DNA of 64,000 nt from Cercis canadensis (lineage: Eukaryota > Streptophyta > Magnoliopsida > Fabales > Fabaceae), in contig QAOA01006962.1 of NCBI GenBank assembly GCA_003255065.1, positions 65,724 through 129,723 on the forward strand. Direction: 5' to 3'. Of the stretch, positions 33,712 through 46,453 are shown in pieces. Each line of letters opens with the position of its first letter. Position 1 is the first letter of the stretch. Below the pieces are notes generated by a model. It saw nothing but the letters and a program-made list of their open reading frames with translations, ran no database searches and was not told the origin of the DNA. A program made the translations under genes and the position numbers.

Positions 33712-36428
33712 CCCAATTTTATCAGATTCAACTTATATATTAGCCATACTTAATTTTCAAATGACTTTCATTATCTTAACTTCTTTTTTTTTTTGAAGTT
33801 AAATTCTTTTTGGGCTAGCTCTTTGTGTTAGACCCAATTGTGGTCATCTTTGAACCAAAGAACTCCCAACAATTATTTGACCCAAGTACAACCCATCTCG
33901 GCCCTACACAAGCAACGGGTCTAAACAGGTCAGCCCACTATTTTTTATTTTTTACTTATTTTTATTTGTAATTAGGCTAAAATCTAACAAATATTTAACA
34001 AAACAAAATAAGTATAAAGTAATAAATAAAATTAAAACATAGAATAAAAAATATATATAAAAAATGTATGTAAGTGTAAATTTAAAATAAATATGTATAA
34101 ATAACTAAAAAAAATTATGATAGTACATACTTTAAAGTTTAAAGTTCAAAAACACATACTAATATGCCCGAACCCGAACGGGCCGTGCCAAATTGTCCCT
34201 GTTCTATTCGGGCTGAGATGTTTAGAACCCAACCTTACTTTTTTCTAGGCCAAAACAGGACAACCCATCGGGCTTGGCCCATTTACCAGCTCTATCTAGT
34301 CCTTCCCTTTGGCATTTTTTGCTAGCAAACCAGCCCTTGTACCACTGCTTCGTTGGGTGACACCACCACCTGTTGACCCATACCCATGAACATTGCCTAG
34401 AGTGGCTGCACAACCTGCAAAAAAGAGAAGAGAGGATTAGCACCTATATTAAAATAACCATATACTTGAGCTATAAATAACAACACAAGGAAAATTCTAA
34501 AATGGACTGGAAATTTTGAAGGAAATTGGAGAGAAATTCTTGAAAAATTATAGAGGAAAAATCCTTGAAAAAAAGGGAAGGGGCTTCAATCTTTGGGTAC
34601 ATTTTTTGCTCATCTTCTTTCTTTAGTTAAAAGTGGGTGTGCATTTAGAATTTATCTTGTTCAAGAAATCTCCTACAAGGTTGAGGTTCGATGTCCAAAT
34701 CTCATTCCCATGTTCAATTGGTCAATTACATGAAATTATAATTTGCTTCTATCAAATTGTACTAATTAAATTCAATTGAAAATAATTACATGAAATTGAA
34801 TTATGATTTTTTTTTTATTTAGCACTAATCAAGCTCAACAAAATGCAATTTTATGAAATTATAGTTTCCATCCTTCAAATTGAGACTAAAATGTTCAAAT
34901 GAAACGAATTACAAATTAAATTTAGGCTATTCCAATTTGACACTAATTGAATAAATTAATTTGGAAATTTTTAAATTTGGTAATTAAGGGGTACTAAAGT
35001 GTGAAAATCCTTATTTAGATAGTATTATTTGATCAAGGTCACTAATATCTTAGTTTAATTTTCAAAATTTGTAGGTTAATGAACATGACTTTTAATTTAA
35101 GCACATAGCCATTGTATTATGCAATTAAGTTTGGTAGTAAATCTTTACAACAAAAAAATAGTTATATAACAATTTATTTAGGGAATTTAGTTAAAAATTT
35201 TAATTTATCACGATAATTGATATTAAAGTCACTATTAACATAATGTGACTTTAAATGTAAAGATGTTTTAAATCAATTTACATAGTGATTACATAAGGAC
35301 ATTACGGTATACAAAATTCTTAGGTAAATGGCGCTCCTAATTATGTAAGAATTACCCCACAAAATTTTTAGTCCAAAATTTAGTGAGTTTACTCAAAAAC
35401 ATATGCCAACAAATTTCAAAATTTTAGACACTACATGAAATGTAAAGAACATAATTAATATTAAATAAAGTTAAGCCATCAAACTATATTAAACTTGAGA
35501 GTACACAAAATATGATATTTACGCCTATTTATATATTTTGTATAGAAATTTTTATGGAAAATTTAGAGAGTACCATGTATGTCTAAATATATGGATAAAA
35601 CTTGCCAAATTTTGAAATGAATATATGTATCAATAGGTAGATTAAGGAGACTGAAGAACAATGGTGCAAGAAACATGATTTCTCAGTAGGTTTGCCTCAC
35701 TTTTGACATGATTTCATTACAAAAGATTTGATCTACAATATTCTAACATTAATATAAGTCTTTAATTTTCAATTTTAATCCAAACTCAAAGCCATGAAAA
35801 CACGTTTGAATTCTCCAAGTAGAAGTTTTGGTATGGCTTGAAGGACTGTCATATTTTTCCAATTAGAACCCTCTAAACACCACATTCGATGGTAGATGAC
35901 AGGTTCTCATGATGGATGTAATGAGTAATGGGTCTCATATGTGAATATCTCACTACCACCCTCTTCAAGATAATATTTACATGATCCTAGGTCACTTTTG
36001 TAATTAAAAAAAAAAAAACTTGATAACACCAACTTGCTACTATGTTGGCCAGTTCCNAACTTGATAACACCCACTTGCTACTATGTTGGCCAGTTCCTCC
36101 ATTTCGGCGTGTAGCATTATTGTGGTAGCTAGACTGAGAAGATACCTAATAGGCTAATACCCATTTAGGTGTTTTCTTCATTCTTAGTCACCAGCCATGC
36201 AGGTTCAAGAATTTTTCATATAGAAGTTTTCTTTTATATTTAACTAATTTTTGTATAAGAGCGTGACCTTTTTTTTTTCAAGAAAATAGGGAAAGAGAAA
36301 CAATATTAAAAGTGAAAGAGTAGAAGAAAAAAAAAATTTCAGCACTTTTTCTTCCATTACAATCATCTTACAAATTGATTTTACAACTAGGTAGTTTAAT
36401 TTAGTTAGACCAATACACACCATACAAT
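33712..36428. other. Extra sequence in unit 1, no gene
   Basis: This 2.7-kb stretch is absent from the matching point of unit 2 (about 41985). It contains 64-bp repeat units like those near 19.7 kb (34735-34990), a GC-richer patch with CCCGAACGGGCC near 34175, and an N-flanking 40-bp duplication at 36017-36097. I found no terminal repeats or target duplication and no recognisable protein. Confidence 0.5.
36017..36097. repeat. 40-bp duplication flanking a gap N
   Basis: 36017-36056 and 36058-36097 (AACTTGATAACACC ... GGCCAGTTCC) differ at one base and are separated by the N at 36057. Likely an unmerged overlap. Confidence 0.8.
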
Positions 36429-37172
36429 GTTTTTGCTTTTTTTGAGATATTGTTAAAACATCTCACTTATCATTTTCTAAGTGGCATCTATTATAATGGT
36501 ATTTATGCCAATGAAAATAAGCTGTTAGGGACATGAGCTAGCTTCTCAGATATCCTAAAAGAAGCAACTAGAGTTCACTTTCGGGAAAAATGAAATGGAA
36601 GGAATACATAGGAGATAAATAATAAAAATCAATTATTCATCCAAGCGTTTATTGAAGAGTGTTTACATTAGCTTTAGAAAAATAGATTATGTAAAAAATT
36701 GATTTTGAGTAAAATCGATTATGGAAGAATTATTGTGAGAAAATAACTTTTACGTTTCAATATGCTATTCCAGAAGAGGTTTTATGACAATTAAATTTTG
36801 TTTGAATTGTAAAGAAAATCACTTTTTAAATGTCAAATTACCCAAAAATGCATGGAGTGGTTTTAAATATTATTTGTTGGATATTACTTTTAAGGTAAAC
36901 TAGTAAAAACACACACAAAATCTGTTTGGTATGATCAAAAGCTCCAAATTGGAGTTTATGTGGAAAGCTGTTAATGTGCATTGGACTTTGTTTCCAAACC
37001 TGATTTTTCAGTTTTCAAACAGCCTTTACTCTTGAAAAAGCTGTTGAGTAAACTTCAAAAGCTTATCCAAACACAAAAGGATCCATTCTTACTATTTATA
37101 GTTTATTCTAATGGCTCCACGTCTTTCATTTTCATGCCTACTAATTGTACATTCAAAACCAATCAAAACTTA

Positions 37173-38329
37173 TGAGAGTGCATGATCTATTCCTAGAGGG
37201 GGTTGAATAGGAATTAATTAAAAATTGCTTCTTAAAGCTGATTCAAATAACAGATTTGTTTAAGAACTTCTTAACGAAAACTAGTTCTTACAAACAAGTT
37301 TTTCTACAAATCCTAGGCTTGAATATTCAAACAGAGACTTTACAAACCACGCACCATTAGAAAGAGAGGATTAACCAGAGAAGCAAAGATAAAGAAAGAA
37401 AGAGTTAGACAAAGATTTTATAGTGGTTCGGCCTAACATGCCTACATCAACTTCTCCCATGTTAATGGGGTTCCACTATACTTCAAGGTTATTTCTCAAG
37501 CTTCTCCAAGCTTTACACCAAGTTTATATTACAAGTTTCTCCAAGCTTAGCTCCCATGGTTTTTGTTTTCCAAGCTCACCATGAACTAACTCTTTCTAAC
37601 TCTAGAGATCAAACCCATGGATTTCTCCCATAGAAATCCAAGATGCAAAACCCAAGTGTTTTGGTTCAGCCCCAAAGAAGAACTCTCTCAAAGAGTAGAT
37701 TTACTACAATGAAGATCTTGATACATGAAGGTATCCGAGAGTAGGAAGAAGAAGATGCAGAACTTAGTTCTTTAACAATGGCTTCCTTCTCTCTTTTTTC
37801 TTGTGTTACTTCTCTTCTATTCTTCATGAATAATAAGAATGCTTGATGCCTTCTTGCTTTATTGGCTTCCCTTGCACGTGAAAAGCCAAATGGTGAAGGA
37901 AAAGAGGAGCCATCAACCAGCTGACCCCTTGTTCATCAGTCACAATGCTTTTATCCTTTTGTCCAAAAAGTTTCTCTTTGTGTAAGAGAGTAGAAACAAC
38001 TTTCTTAGTACTTGAGCTTTTCCAAAAGCACATAGAAAGATATTTCCTATTTTCTAAGAAAAAAAAAAACTCTTAGTCAGATATGCAAAATGAAAACTTT
38101 GGCCTGAAGCCCGCGAGCAACCTTATTCACATCAGCAATCTCATAGACCTATCACATGATCCAGAACTAGTTTTGAAGAACAAGTTCTTCAAGACTCATT
38201 TGAAGATTGAGCTGGATACAACTTAGAAAACATAGCAAAGATTAATAGCAACAAGACAAACAACACATATAAGAAATTAAGACATTATTGTTATCATCAA
38301 AACAGGTTCAGAAACTTGTGGGGCTAGCA
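37173..38329. mobile_element. Solo LTR with 5-bp target duplication
   Basis: The element starts TGAGAGTGCATG and ends GGGGCTAGCA, that is TG...CA, and is flanked by ACTTA on both sides (37168-37172 and 38330-38334). Unit 2 has the uninterrupted site at about 42725-42732. At 1,157 bp with no coding frames it fits a solo LTR left by recombination between two LTRs. It contains TATAGTGGTTCGGCCTAACA (about 37419), a phrase I have met in plant LTRs. The insertion postdates the unit 1/unit 2 duplication or was lost cleanly from unit 2, which retrotransposons do not do. Confidence 0.8.
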
Positions 38330-39055
38330 ACTTAAATATAAAATATATGATGATTGTACTTATCATAAAAGTTGTTGGATATTTATAAAAACACACTAGT
38401 TTGTAACTATACATGTGTTATTGTGTGTGATAAATATGAAGAGGTGTGTCTTTCAAGTGAATGGATGTGTCTATTTAAAGGAAGAGATGTATCCCATGTC
38501 TTTTTATGATAAATAGATCTTATGCCTTTTCATGTTGAACAGTCATGTTTTAAACAATCAAATCCCTTTTGAAAGGATGCGATTTCTTTTACAAATAAAG
38601 GATCCACGAATCCAAAAATAATTATTATAAACACAAAATTTACTTCCATTAATTTCAATATATCTCTAATTGTTCCAGCATTGCTGACTCTAATTTTTTG
38701 GGTGACTAGATAAAATCCTAAAGGCGGTTTGCTTTAATCCTAAAGGCCAATGTATACTTACATAAGTTTTAAGCACATATTATTTCCTATTCTGTCTCTG
38801 ATTGTTCTCTTCTCTGCTTTTCTGACTACGCAACAAAACTCAAATTCCAATGACTTTTTGCTTAAACACGAAGACGTTCCTTCATTTATGCAGCATTAAT
38901 TATGTATGGAGAACGTGAAAGAACTTGTTCCATCAGTTCATGCATGTGGGTGGCGTAAGACGTATTAAAGACTTCAAGCATGTATGTGGTTGTGACTTTT
39001 TTTTTTTGTCCATCAAAATTTCCAACTTTACAGTTATAGAATATATCCTTCTCAT

Positions 39056-39576
39056 TCTCGGCATAAACAAAGGCAAGGTTGTCTTGATCTGAGAAGTCCG
39101 AGCAACAACCTTGCCTTTGTCACTCCTGGAGGGTAGCCCAGATGCTGGAGATGAACACCTACAATCGTCTGACATCTGTCATACAAAATTGTCATTAATT
39201 CATCATAAATTAATAACATAGTAAACCCTAAATCCTAAACCCCAAAATCCCTAACCTTAAATCCTAAAACACAAGTCATAAATCCTAAACCCTTAAATCA
39301 ACACCTTAAACCTTAAATCTCAAACTCTTAACCCCTAAATCACAAACCCTTAAGCCGTAATCATAAACCCTTGACCCCTAAACCCTATCTCTAAACCCCA
39401 AATCATCAAACACTTACACTAAACCCAAAACCCTAAATCAACACCCTTAACCCCTAAACCCTAAACTCCTAAATCAAGAAACCCTAAATCTCAAATCCCA
39501 AATCCTTTTACCCTATTATCATCCATTAAGTTATGTAGTTGAATGTCCACATCATTAATGCATGCTCAAGGCTATA
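39056..39576 (-). mobile_element. Truncated CACTA block D between the units
   Basis: Contains the start of the small CACTA frame on the minus strand (MSDDCRCSSPASGLPSRSDK, to about 39056), a telomere-like array (39221-39520), and the segment CTATTATCATCCATTAAGTT ... AAGGCTATAAT that elsewhere precedes the RNase pseudogenes. Here that segment runs instead into ACAAACCATTTTCG, the lead of unit 2. It looks like the recombination joint of the tandem duplication. Confidence 0.65.
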
Positions 39577-39671
39577 ATAACAAACCATTTTCGTTGGTAT
39601 AAAGTTATAGATACAATGGTAAAGTGGACAACCAAAAACTCCTTGGAGTAACTCCAAGTGACCTTTACCAA

Positions 39672-40895
39672 CACTACAAGAAAAAAAGGGGTTTTTTCAC
39701 GGACAAAGTTCATGAGAAATGGAAAAATATTCAATGATAAACACGTTAGTTAGGGAATTTCTCACGGACAAAAGGTGAGAGAAAAATAGTCATGACAAAA
39801 TGGATTTCTCACATATTTTCTTACGGATAACATGTGTAATGCATGAGAACCTCTCACGTATGACTCATGGATGTTCTCATAGACAATGTCCATGAGAAAC
39901 TGAGTTGGAATAGTTTCCGTGATAGATTCCATGAGAATTTCTTTTTTTCTCAAAAATATCTAATTGTTTTTCAAAACAATTAATTATTAATTTCAATGAA
40001 AGGCATTATATATAAAAATCACTAAATCTTATTAATCAAAATGTAATTACAATAAAAAAGTGTTATACATTGAAGAAAAAAAAAGTACACTACAATTTCC
40101 TAACCCCTAATCTCTAATGTCGTTGTCTCCCAAGTCCTCGGCTGAATCATCATTGTCGTTAGTCGGAGGCTCATGGGCTGCATCGAATGGCATACCCTAA
40201 AAAATAATAAACTTTAAATTGTTATTAATGTGAAATAATAACCTTTAAACCCTAAAAGAATATTAGAATTAGGTATTAGAATTAACTTACTCATTCTTCT
40301 TGTATGGCTAGATCCACATCCGACCATCAACCGCTCGGTAGCCGAGTGATGGTGATTCCGAAATCGTCGGAATGGCATGCGTCAATCCTCTAGCGGTTGA
40401 CGATTTGGATTTTGGGGTGGGGGATCTTGAGTACCCCTCATGCATCACATTGGATAACGGTGTGTGCGCCAACCCAAGGGTCAGCATAAACAAAGGCAGG
40501 GTTGTCTTGGTCTGAGAAGTCTGAGCAACAACCTTGCGTTTGTCACTCTTGGAGGGCAGCTCAGATGCTGGAGATGAACGCCTATGATCATCTGACATCT
40601 GTCATAGAAAATAGTCATTAATTCATCATAAATTAATAACACAATAAACCTTAAATCTTAAACCCTAAAATCCCTAACCTTAAATCCTAAAACATAAGTC
40701 ATAAACCCTAATCCCCAAGCCCTTAACCCTTAAATCACTAACCCTTAAACCCTAATCATAAACTCTTGACCCTTAAACCCCAAATCAACAAACACTTACA
40801 CTAAACCCAAAACCTTAAATCAACAACCCTTAACCCCTAAACCCTAAACTCCTAAATCATGAAACCCTAAATCCCAAATCCCAAATCCTAAACCC
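39672..40895 (-). mobile_element. CACTA-derived block, copy B
   Basis: CACTACAAGAAAAAAAGGGG terminus, CATGAGAAA-type subterminal repeats to about 39945, an acidic exon (minus, about 40125-40195, NDNDDSAEDLGDNDIRD), the small frame 40308-40598, and a telomere-like array 40640-40895. Same order as copy A; no second terminus seen. Confidence 0.75.
40308..40598 (-). CDS. Small CACTA-encoded protein, copy B (96 aa)
   Basis: MSDDHRRSSPASELPSKSDK to DGRMWI, the same length as copy A with many substitutions and no stop. Sequence outside the frame changes as much, so I cannot claim selection. The GTAAGTTAATTC that follows shortly after the frame in copies B and C looks like a splice donor, and a TTTTTAG acceptor precedes the acidic exon, but joining them at those points shifts the acidic frame. 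Confidence 0.5.
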   Translation of the reverse strand: MSDDHRRSSPASELPSKSDKRKVVAQTSQTKTTLPLFMLTLGLAHTPLSNVMHEGYSRSPTPKSKSSTARGLTHAIPTISESPSLGYRAVDGRMWI

Positions 40896-41069
40896 TATTA
40901 TTATCCGTTAAGTTAAGTAGTTGAATGTTCACATCATTAATGCATGCTTAAGGCTATAAACCCACCCCCCCCCCCCCCCCAAACTTCCTTTTTCTCCCTT
41001 CCTTCTGTTTCATCCATGCTTAATATCATTTTGCAAAACAAAAGTTTGATGCCTACCTACAGTATCACC

Positions 41070-41725
41070 ATGCATTACAAAGTTTCTCTTATCTTTCGTT
41101 CTCTTTGTGTTATGCGCATGTTGTGCATTGTTTGTACAACGTTCGAGTATTATTCATGCAATGTCTGTGCAATTCATGAGCAAAATTCTAGAAAATGTAC
41201 AAAATTTAAATTTCTTTTATTTATATATTGATCCACTGCATATAATTGTTGAATCTGCCACTACTTTTGATCCTCCAACACCACCTCTTCAATTGAATCA
41301 TTATCATTTTAAACTGGCCCTCCAATGGCCACCTTCCTTTTGCCTCTCAGGTTAGCCAGGTAAACAATCTGTCACCTAGACAGTTCACCATCCATGGTTT
41401 TTGGCCACAGAAAAATGGTATGAGGCTACAACCTTGTCCAAATCACCACCTGGTTCGGCAATGGCGAGTGTTTGATTTTAAAGAATTCCTTGAAAATAGA
41501 TTTTTTTTTCTTTACTCCTAACATATATATGTGGTAGTATCTAAAGAACCAAGGAGATCTCCGAGCATTGTGACCCCAACTGAAACATGCAAACAACTAG
41601 ACAGCTGCCTTGTTATTTTTGAACTATCAGTGGGTGAAGCATGGGAGCTGCTCTGTAACACAATTTCCAGCACCCACATATTTCCCATATGCAATCAAAC
41701 TTGCAAGGACATATGATGTAATGTT
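41070..41725 (+). pseudogene. RNase T2 (S-like RNase) pseudogene, copy B
   Basis: Leader MHYKVSLIFRSLCVMRML, then HFKLALQWPPSFCLSG followed by TAG, CAS I FTIHGFWPQ at about 41384, MRLQPCPNHHLVRQW, and CAS II QWVKHGSCSVTQFPAPTYF at about 41614-41670 continuing AIKLARTYDV. It keeps the WPPSFC cysteine that copy A has lost, and a longer stretch after CAS I. Lesions: a leader/core frameshift, TAG after FCLSG, a frameshift before CAS I, and no C-terminal part. An extra leader-like copy lies at about 41878-41970. Confidence 0.8.
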
Positions 41726-44431
41726 TTTTATTAGTTGCATCTTGCTTCATATATAAACCCCTATTGATGCTTCTCTTTTATTTGTATTGCGCCCATCGTT
41801 TTCCTAGAATTACCCTCATATATATAGTAGAAAACTAAAAGCCAAATGGAAAATTAATTTCTTATCTATAAATTATGTCGTGCATTGTTCGTACAAAGAT
41901 CGACTATTATTCGTGCAGACTTTGTGCAATTCATAATCGGAATTCTAGAAAATATACAAAATTTAATTTTTTTTCATGTATTTACGAGACAATGTTTTCA
42001 CTTTTTTTGAGAGATTGTTAAAACATCTCACTTGTCATTTTCTAAGTGGTATCTATTATAATGCTATTTATGCCAATGAAAATAAGCTGTAAGGGACATG
42101 AGCTAGCTTCTCAGATATCGTAAAAGAAGCAACTAGAGTGCACTTTCGGGAAAAATGAAATGGAAGGAATACATAGGACATAAATAATAAAAATCAACTA
42201 TTCATCAAAGCATTTATTGAAGAGTGTTTAGATTAGCTTTAGAAAAATAGATTATGTGAAGAATTGATTTGATTCAAATCGATTATGGAAGAATTATTGT
42301 GAGAAAATAAATTTTATGTTTGAATATCTATTCCAGAAGAGGTTTTATGACAATTAAATTTTGTTTGAATTATAAAGAAAATCACTTTTTAGATGTCAAA
42401 TTACCAAAAAATGCATGGAGTGGTTTTAAATATTATTTGTCGGATATTAATTTTAAGGTAAACTAGTAAAAACACACACACAAAAGCTGTTTGTATGATC
42501 AAAAGCTCCAAATTGGATGGAAAGCTGTTAATGTGCATTGGACTTTGCTGTCCAAACCTGAGTTTTCAGTCTTCAAACAGCTTTTACTCTTGAAAAAGCT
42601 GTTGAGTAAGCTTCAAAAGCTTATCCAAACACAAAAGGATCCATTCTTACTATTTATAATTTATTCTAATGGCTCAATTTCTTTCATTTTCATGCCTACT
42701 AATTGTACATTCAAAACCATTCAAAACTAAAATATAAAATGTATGATGATTGTACTTATCATAAAAGTTGTTGGAGATTTATAAAACACACTAGTTTGTA
42801 ACTATACATGTGTTATTGTGTGTGAGAAATATGAAGAGGTGTGTCTTTCCAAGTGAATGGATGTGTCTATTCAAAGGAAGAGATGTTTCCCACGCCTTTT
42901 CTTGATAAATAGATCTTATGCCTATTCATGATGAAGAGTCATGTTTTAAACAATCATATCCCTTTCGAAAGGATGTGGTTTCTTTCCAAATAAAGGAACG
43001 AAGAATCCAAAAATAATTATTATAAACACAAAATTTACTTCTTCTATTAATTTCAATATATCTCTAATTGTTCAAAAGTGTTATTGAGGAGAGATTTATA
43101 GAATCGCTGACTCTAAATTTCTGAGTGATTAGATAAATCCTAGAGGTGGTTTGCTTTACCTATAAAACTAATTAGGGACACATCATCTTAAAGCCAATGT
43201 ATAATTGCATAAGTTTTAAGCACATATTCTTTTATAATCTGTCTCTGATTGTTCTCTTTTATGCTTTTCTGACTTTTAACTTCACCTTTTATTTCTGGAA
43301 CTTGTTTTTCCATATATCTGTAGTGCCTGTTTGTTCATGCAGTGAGATTTCTTCTATTAGGAGAACCGCTTATATGAAAAGTACTTTTGTAAGAATGATG
43401 GTTATAAAGAGCAATCTTAGGTAGTTTCTATTTTAATTTTCTGCTTTCTAACAAAAGTTCCAAATACCTGTTTTTCATTCACATTAAAAAAAAAAAATTT
43501 ATGTTATCACTTAAAAATAATTATATTTTCTGCTTAAACACCATCAAGAGTGCCAAAAACGCTTTTAAATTTTATAGAGCCTCAGCCAAACACCCTCCTC
43601 CGCATTAACGAATTGTGTTTTCTTTTTTCCCTGAAAGGAGAGAAGCATATCTTACTTGTTCAATTGATTTTATTTCAGTAATTTTTGATATCTTTCATCA
43701 TGAAAAAGAAAAGGATCAAATAGAAAGAAAATAAAATAATCCTAAAATCACTAATGACTTGATAAAATAGAATTTTATGATAATTCTATAAAAATTCTAT
43801 CACTAATCTTAATTAAAAAAAATTCAGATAAAATCAACTAAATTTAAATTTATTTGACTACCACGTTAGTCACTACTCGATAAATAAATATGAGATGAAC
43901 CAAATCTAGAATCTGAAAAAAAAAAAAAAAAACACATTTAAACTAAAATCATCCATATTACACACTATTAGAGTTGTAGTAAACTTCACGAAGCATCAAT
44001 AACAGAATAACATAGAAGAGTTTTAATAGCTAATAATATTTTAAGTTGGAGTTATCTACTACGGTACTTTATAGACGATAAATTGTTTTTCTAATTCAAC
44101 AGTTTACATTTTAGAAACTTTTAGTCAATAGAAAAGCTTGAATTCCTAAATTGAAAAACTAATGTATTTATACAACTATAAGTTAATTAAGTATATATCT
44201 TGTATCCCCTTGTCCGTGTTAGGCCTAATGCTTTCTGACGGGTCAATTTGGTACAACTCTGGTTTACTCTTTTTTAGTACCAAGAATGAAAGTATATATC
44301 TTGTTCAGCAATATACTTTCAAAGCATTCGTTTCCCTATTTATAAAAGTGCATGCTTCTAATAGAAGATATCAATTCTCATTCTATTTGTTCTTCTTTTT
44401 CTTTATCCTCTTTATTGTACAATAAATTGAT

Positions 44432-44434
44432 ACA

Positions 44435-44493
<59 letters not shown>

Positions 44494-44494
44494 T
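44432..44494. repeat. (ACAT)n/(AT)n microsatellite
   Basis: About eight TACA/CATA tetranucleotide units run into a pure AT dinucleotide tract. Confidence 0.85.
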
Positions 44495-45512
44495 TGTTAC
44501 ATAGGGCAAGGCACCGAGAAAAGGGGACGGGAGTCAATGACGGAAATAAAACTCGTGACATCAAATTCTCTAATTTCTAAGATTAGAAGAGGTGTCACTA
44601 TATAGACTCACAAATCATTGACAAATTAATACATATTTTTATTATTGTAAATTATATTATAAACTAAAGCATTCTGTATTCTTATTTGAATATTTTTTAT
44701 TATTTTGTTTTGTACCTTAGAAAAAGTGATTTGTTATTGTCCTAACAAGAAAACTCATATGAACAGAGACAATAATTACTTTCAACACAAACGTTATCCG
44801 TGAGAGCAGCAAGACAAAAGGGGCTTGTGGTTTATGAGTTAGTTGTTGTGACTTGTGATGGGCTGTGGCTTGGGTTCCACGGTAAAGAAGTCTTAACAAC
44901 TTTTTATGTTTAGCGGCTTCTATAAAAGGAACTTTTTTCTTTTTAATCTTGTAGAAAATTTGAAAATTTATAGAAACTTGTACATTTAATTTAATCTTTA
45001 TTGAAGATCTCTATAATTTTAATAACTTTAATTAAACTTAGACACTGCTAAAGTGTGCAGATGACTTTGAAACATGGATATTAGATTGTTGTAGCAGTAC
45101 TATTCTCATCCATGACTATTAAAAAAATTGCATAATTTTCATAAAGACCATGAAGCCCTTGATGATTAATGCTGATATATATCTTTCTTTTTTTCGAGAA
45201 TCTTAGAACATAGTTGCATTACAAAGTTATTCTCTGTCTCTCTCTTACTAATTTATTTCTTTCTAAGAAGACCAATCACTGACTTGAGACCGTTGGTGGT
45301 TTTCTCTTTTCATTGCAGGCCTTAAAAGAACCAATTTGCAACATAGATCCGGTTTTAAATTTGAGATGTGGTAGAAGATAAATTTTTGGTATATAAAACT
45401 AACTAAAGTGGGTGGGATAGAGGCATAGGAAGATAAACTATCCTATTGTGCAGTTTTTAATTAAATTAAAAAAAATCAGAGACAATTGATTTATGTTTTC
45501 TTGTTTAATAAA

Positions 45513-45886
45513 GGTTAAAATGTGTTTTAGGTCTATAGTTTTATTCAAATTTTTAATCTAGTCTTTATAGTATTTTTTTATCGATTGGAGTCATTTAATT
45601 TTTAATTTGATCTAATTAATTAGGTCATTTATTTTAACCATATTTATAACACCACAAGTTATGATTTGAGGATTTTTTTGCCACGTTAACACCACATTAA
45701 ATAAAGTTATTATTACATAGCCAAGACGTTAGTCTCATTATCACTAAACTCTCAGTGTTATAATTAGGGTTGGCGGCAGGGACTTAATTAGATCAAATTG
45801 AAAATTTAAAGACCCCAAAAATACTATATAAATCTGATTAAACATTGAGTCAAACTATAACTAAGAACGTCGAACACATTTTAAAC
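45513..45886. mobile_element. Mutator-type MITE with 9-bp target duplication
   Basis: The element starts GGTTAAAATGTGTTTTAGGT and ends CGAACACATTTTAAAC. The arms match for about 100 bases in inverted orientation (both contain AATTTGATCTAATTAA). TTTAATAAA flanks it on both sides (45504-45512 and 45887-45895). Long inverted ends plus an exact 9-bp duplication are diagnostic of Mutator-like elements. It is 374 bp and non-coding. Confidence 0.85.
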
Positions 45887-46114
45887 TTTAATAAAAGAAA
45901 CTAATTAAAGCACTTATGCGAGGAAAAGACTTGAAAGGATGACGAATAAAGAATGGAAGAGTTTGAGACGTCAACAATAAGCCCGATTGATTTGTTTATG
46001 TTTGGACCTCTGTACATCATCCTACAACTAAAATTCTGGGGCTCAATTTCCAACTATAAGTATAAAGATTCTGGCATATCATCTTTATACCAGTGCTTGG
46101 CAAATTTAGAAATA

Positions 46115-46453
46115 AATGGTATGCGATATGCATATGAATGACACAACAACTTTAAATCCTCATCTGTGTGTTAATGCTGTAATATCAATCTGCCAATGTC
46201 ATTTACATGTGACAAACCCATGATCTAGCTTTCTTGTGCAAAGTTACATCAGATATTGTATTTAATCTTTTTTCCTATTCTTTNAATGGTATGCGATATG
46301 CATGTGAATGACACAACAACTTTAAATCCTCATCTGTGTGTTAATGCTGTAATATCAATCTGCCAATGTCATTTACATGTGACAAACCCATGATCTAGCT
46401 TTCTTGTGCAAAGTTACATCAGATATTGTATTTAATCTTTTTTCCTATTCTTT
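46115..46453. repeat. 169-bp duplication flanking a gap N
   Basis: 46115-46283 and 46285-46453 (AATGGTATGCGATATGCAT ... CCTATTCTTT) differ at one visible base around the N at 46284. Likely an unmerged overlap. Confidence 0.85.

Noticed and set aside
44162-44425. 87-codon frame before the microsatellite
   Set aside because: Low-complexity Phe/Leu/Ile translation of T-rich DNA with no family resemblance and no gene context.
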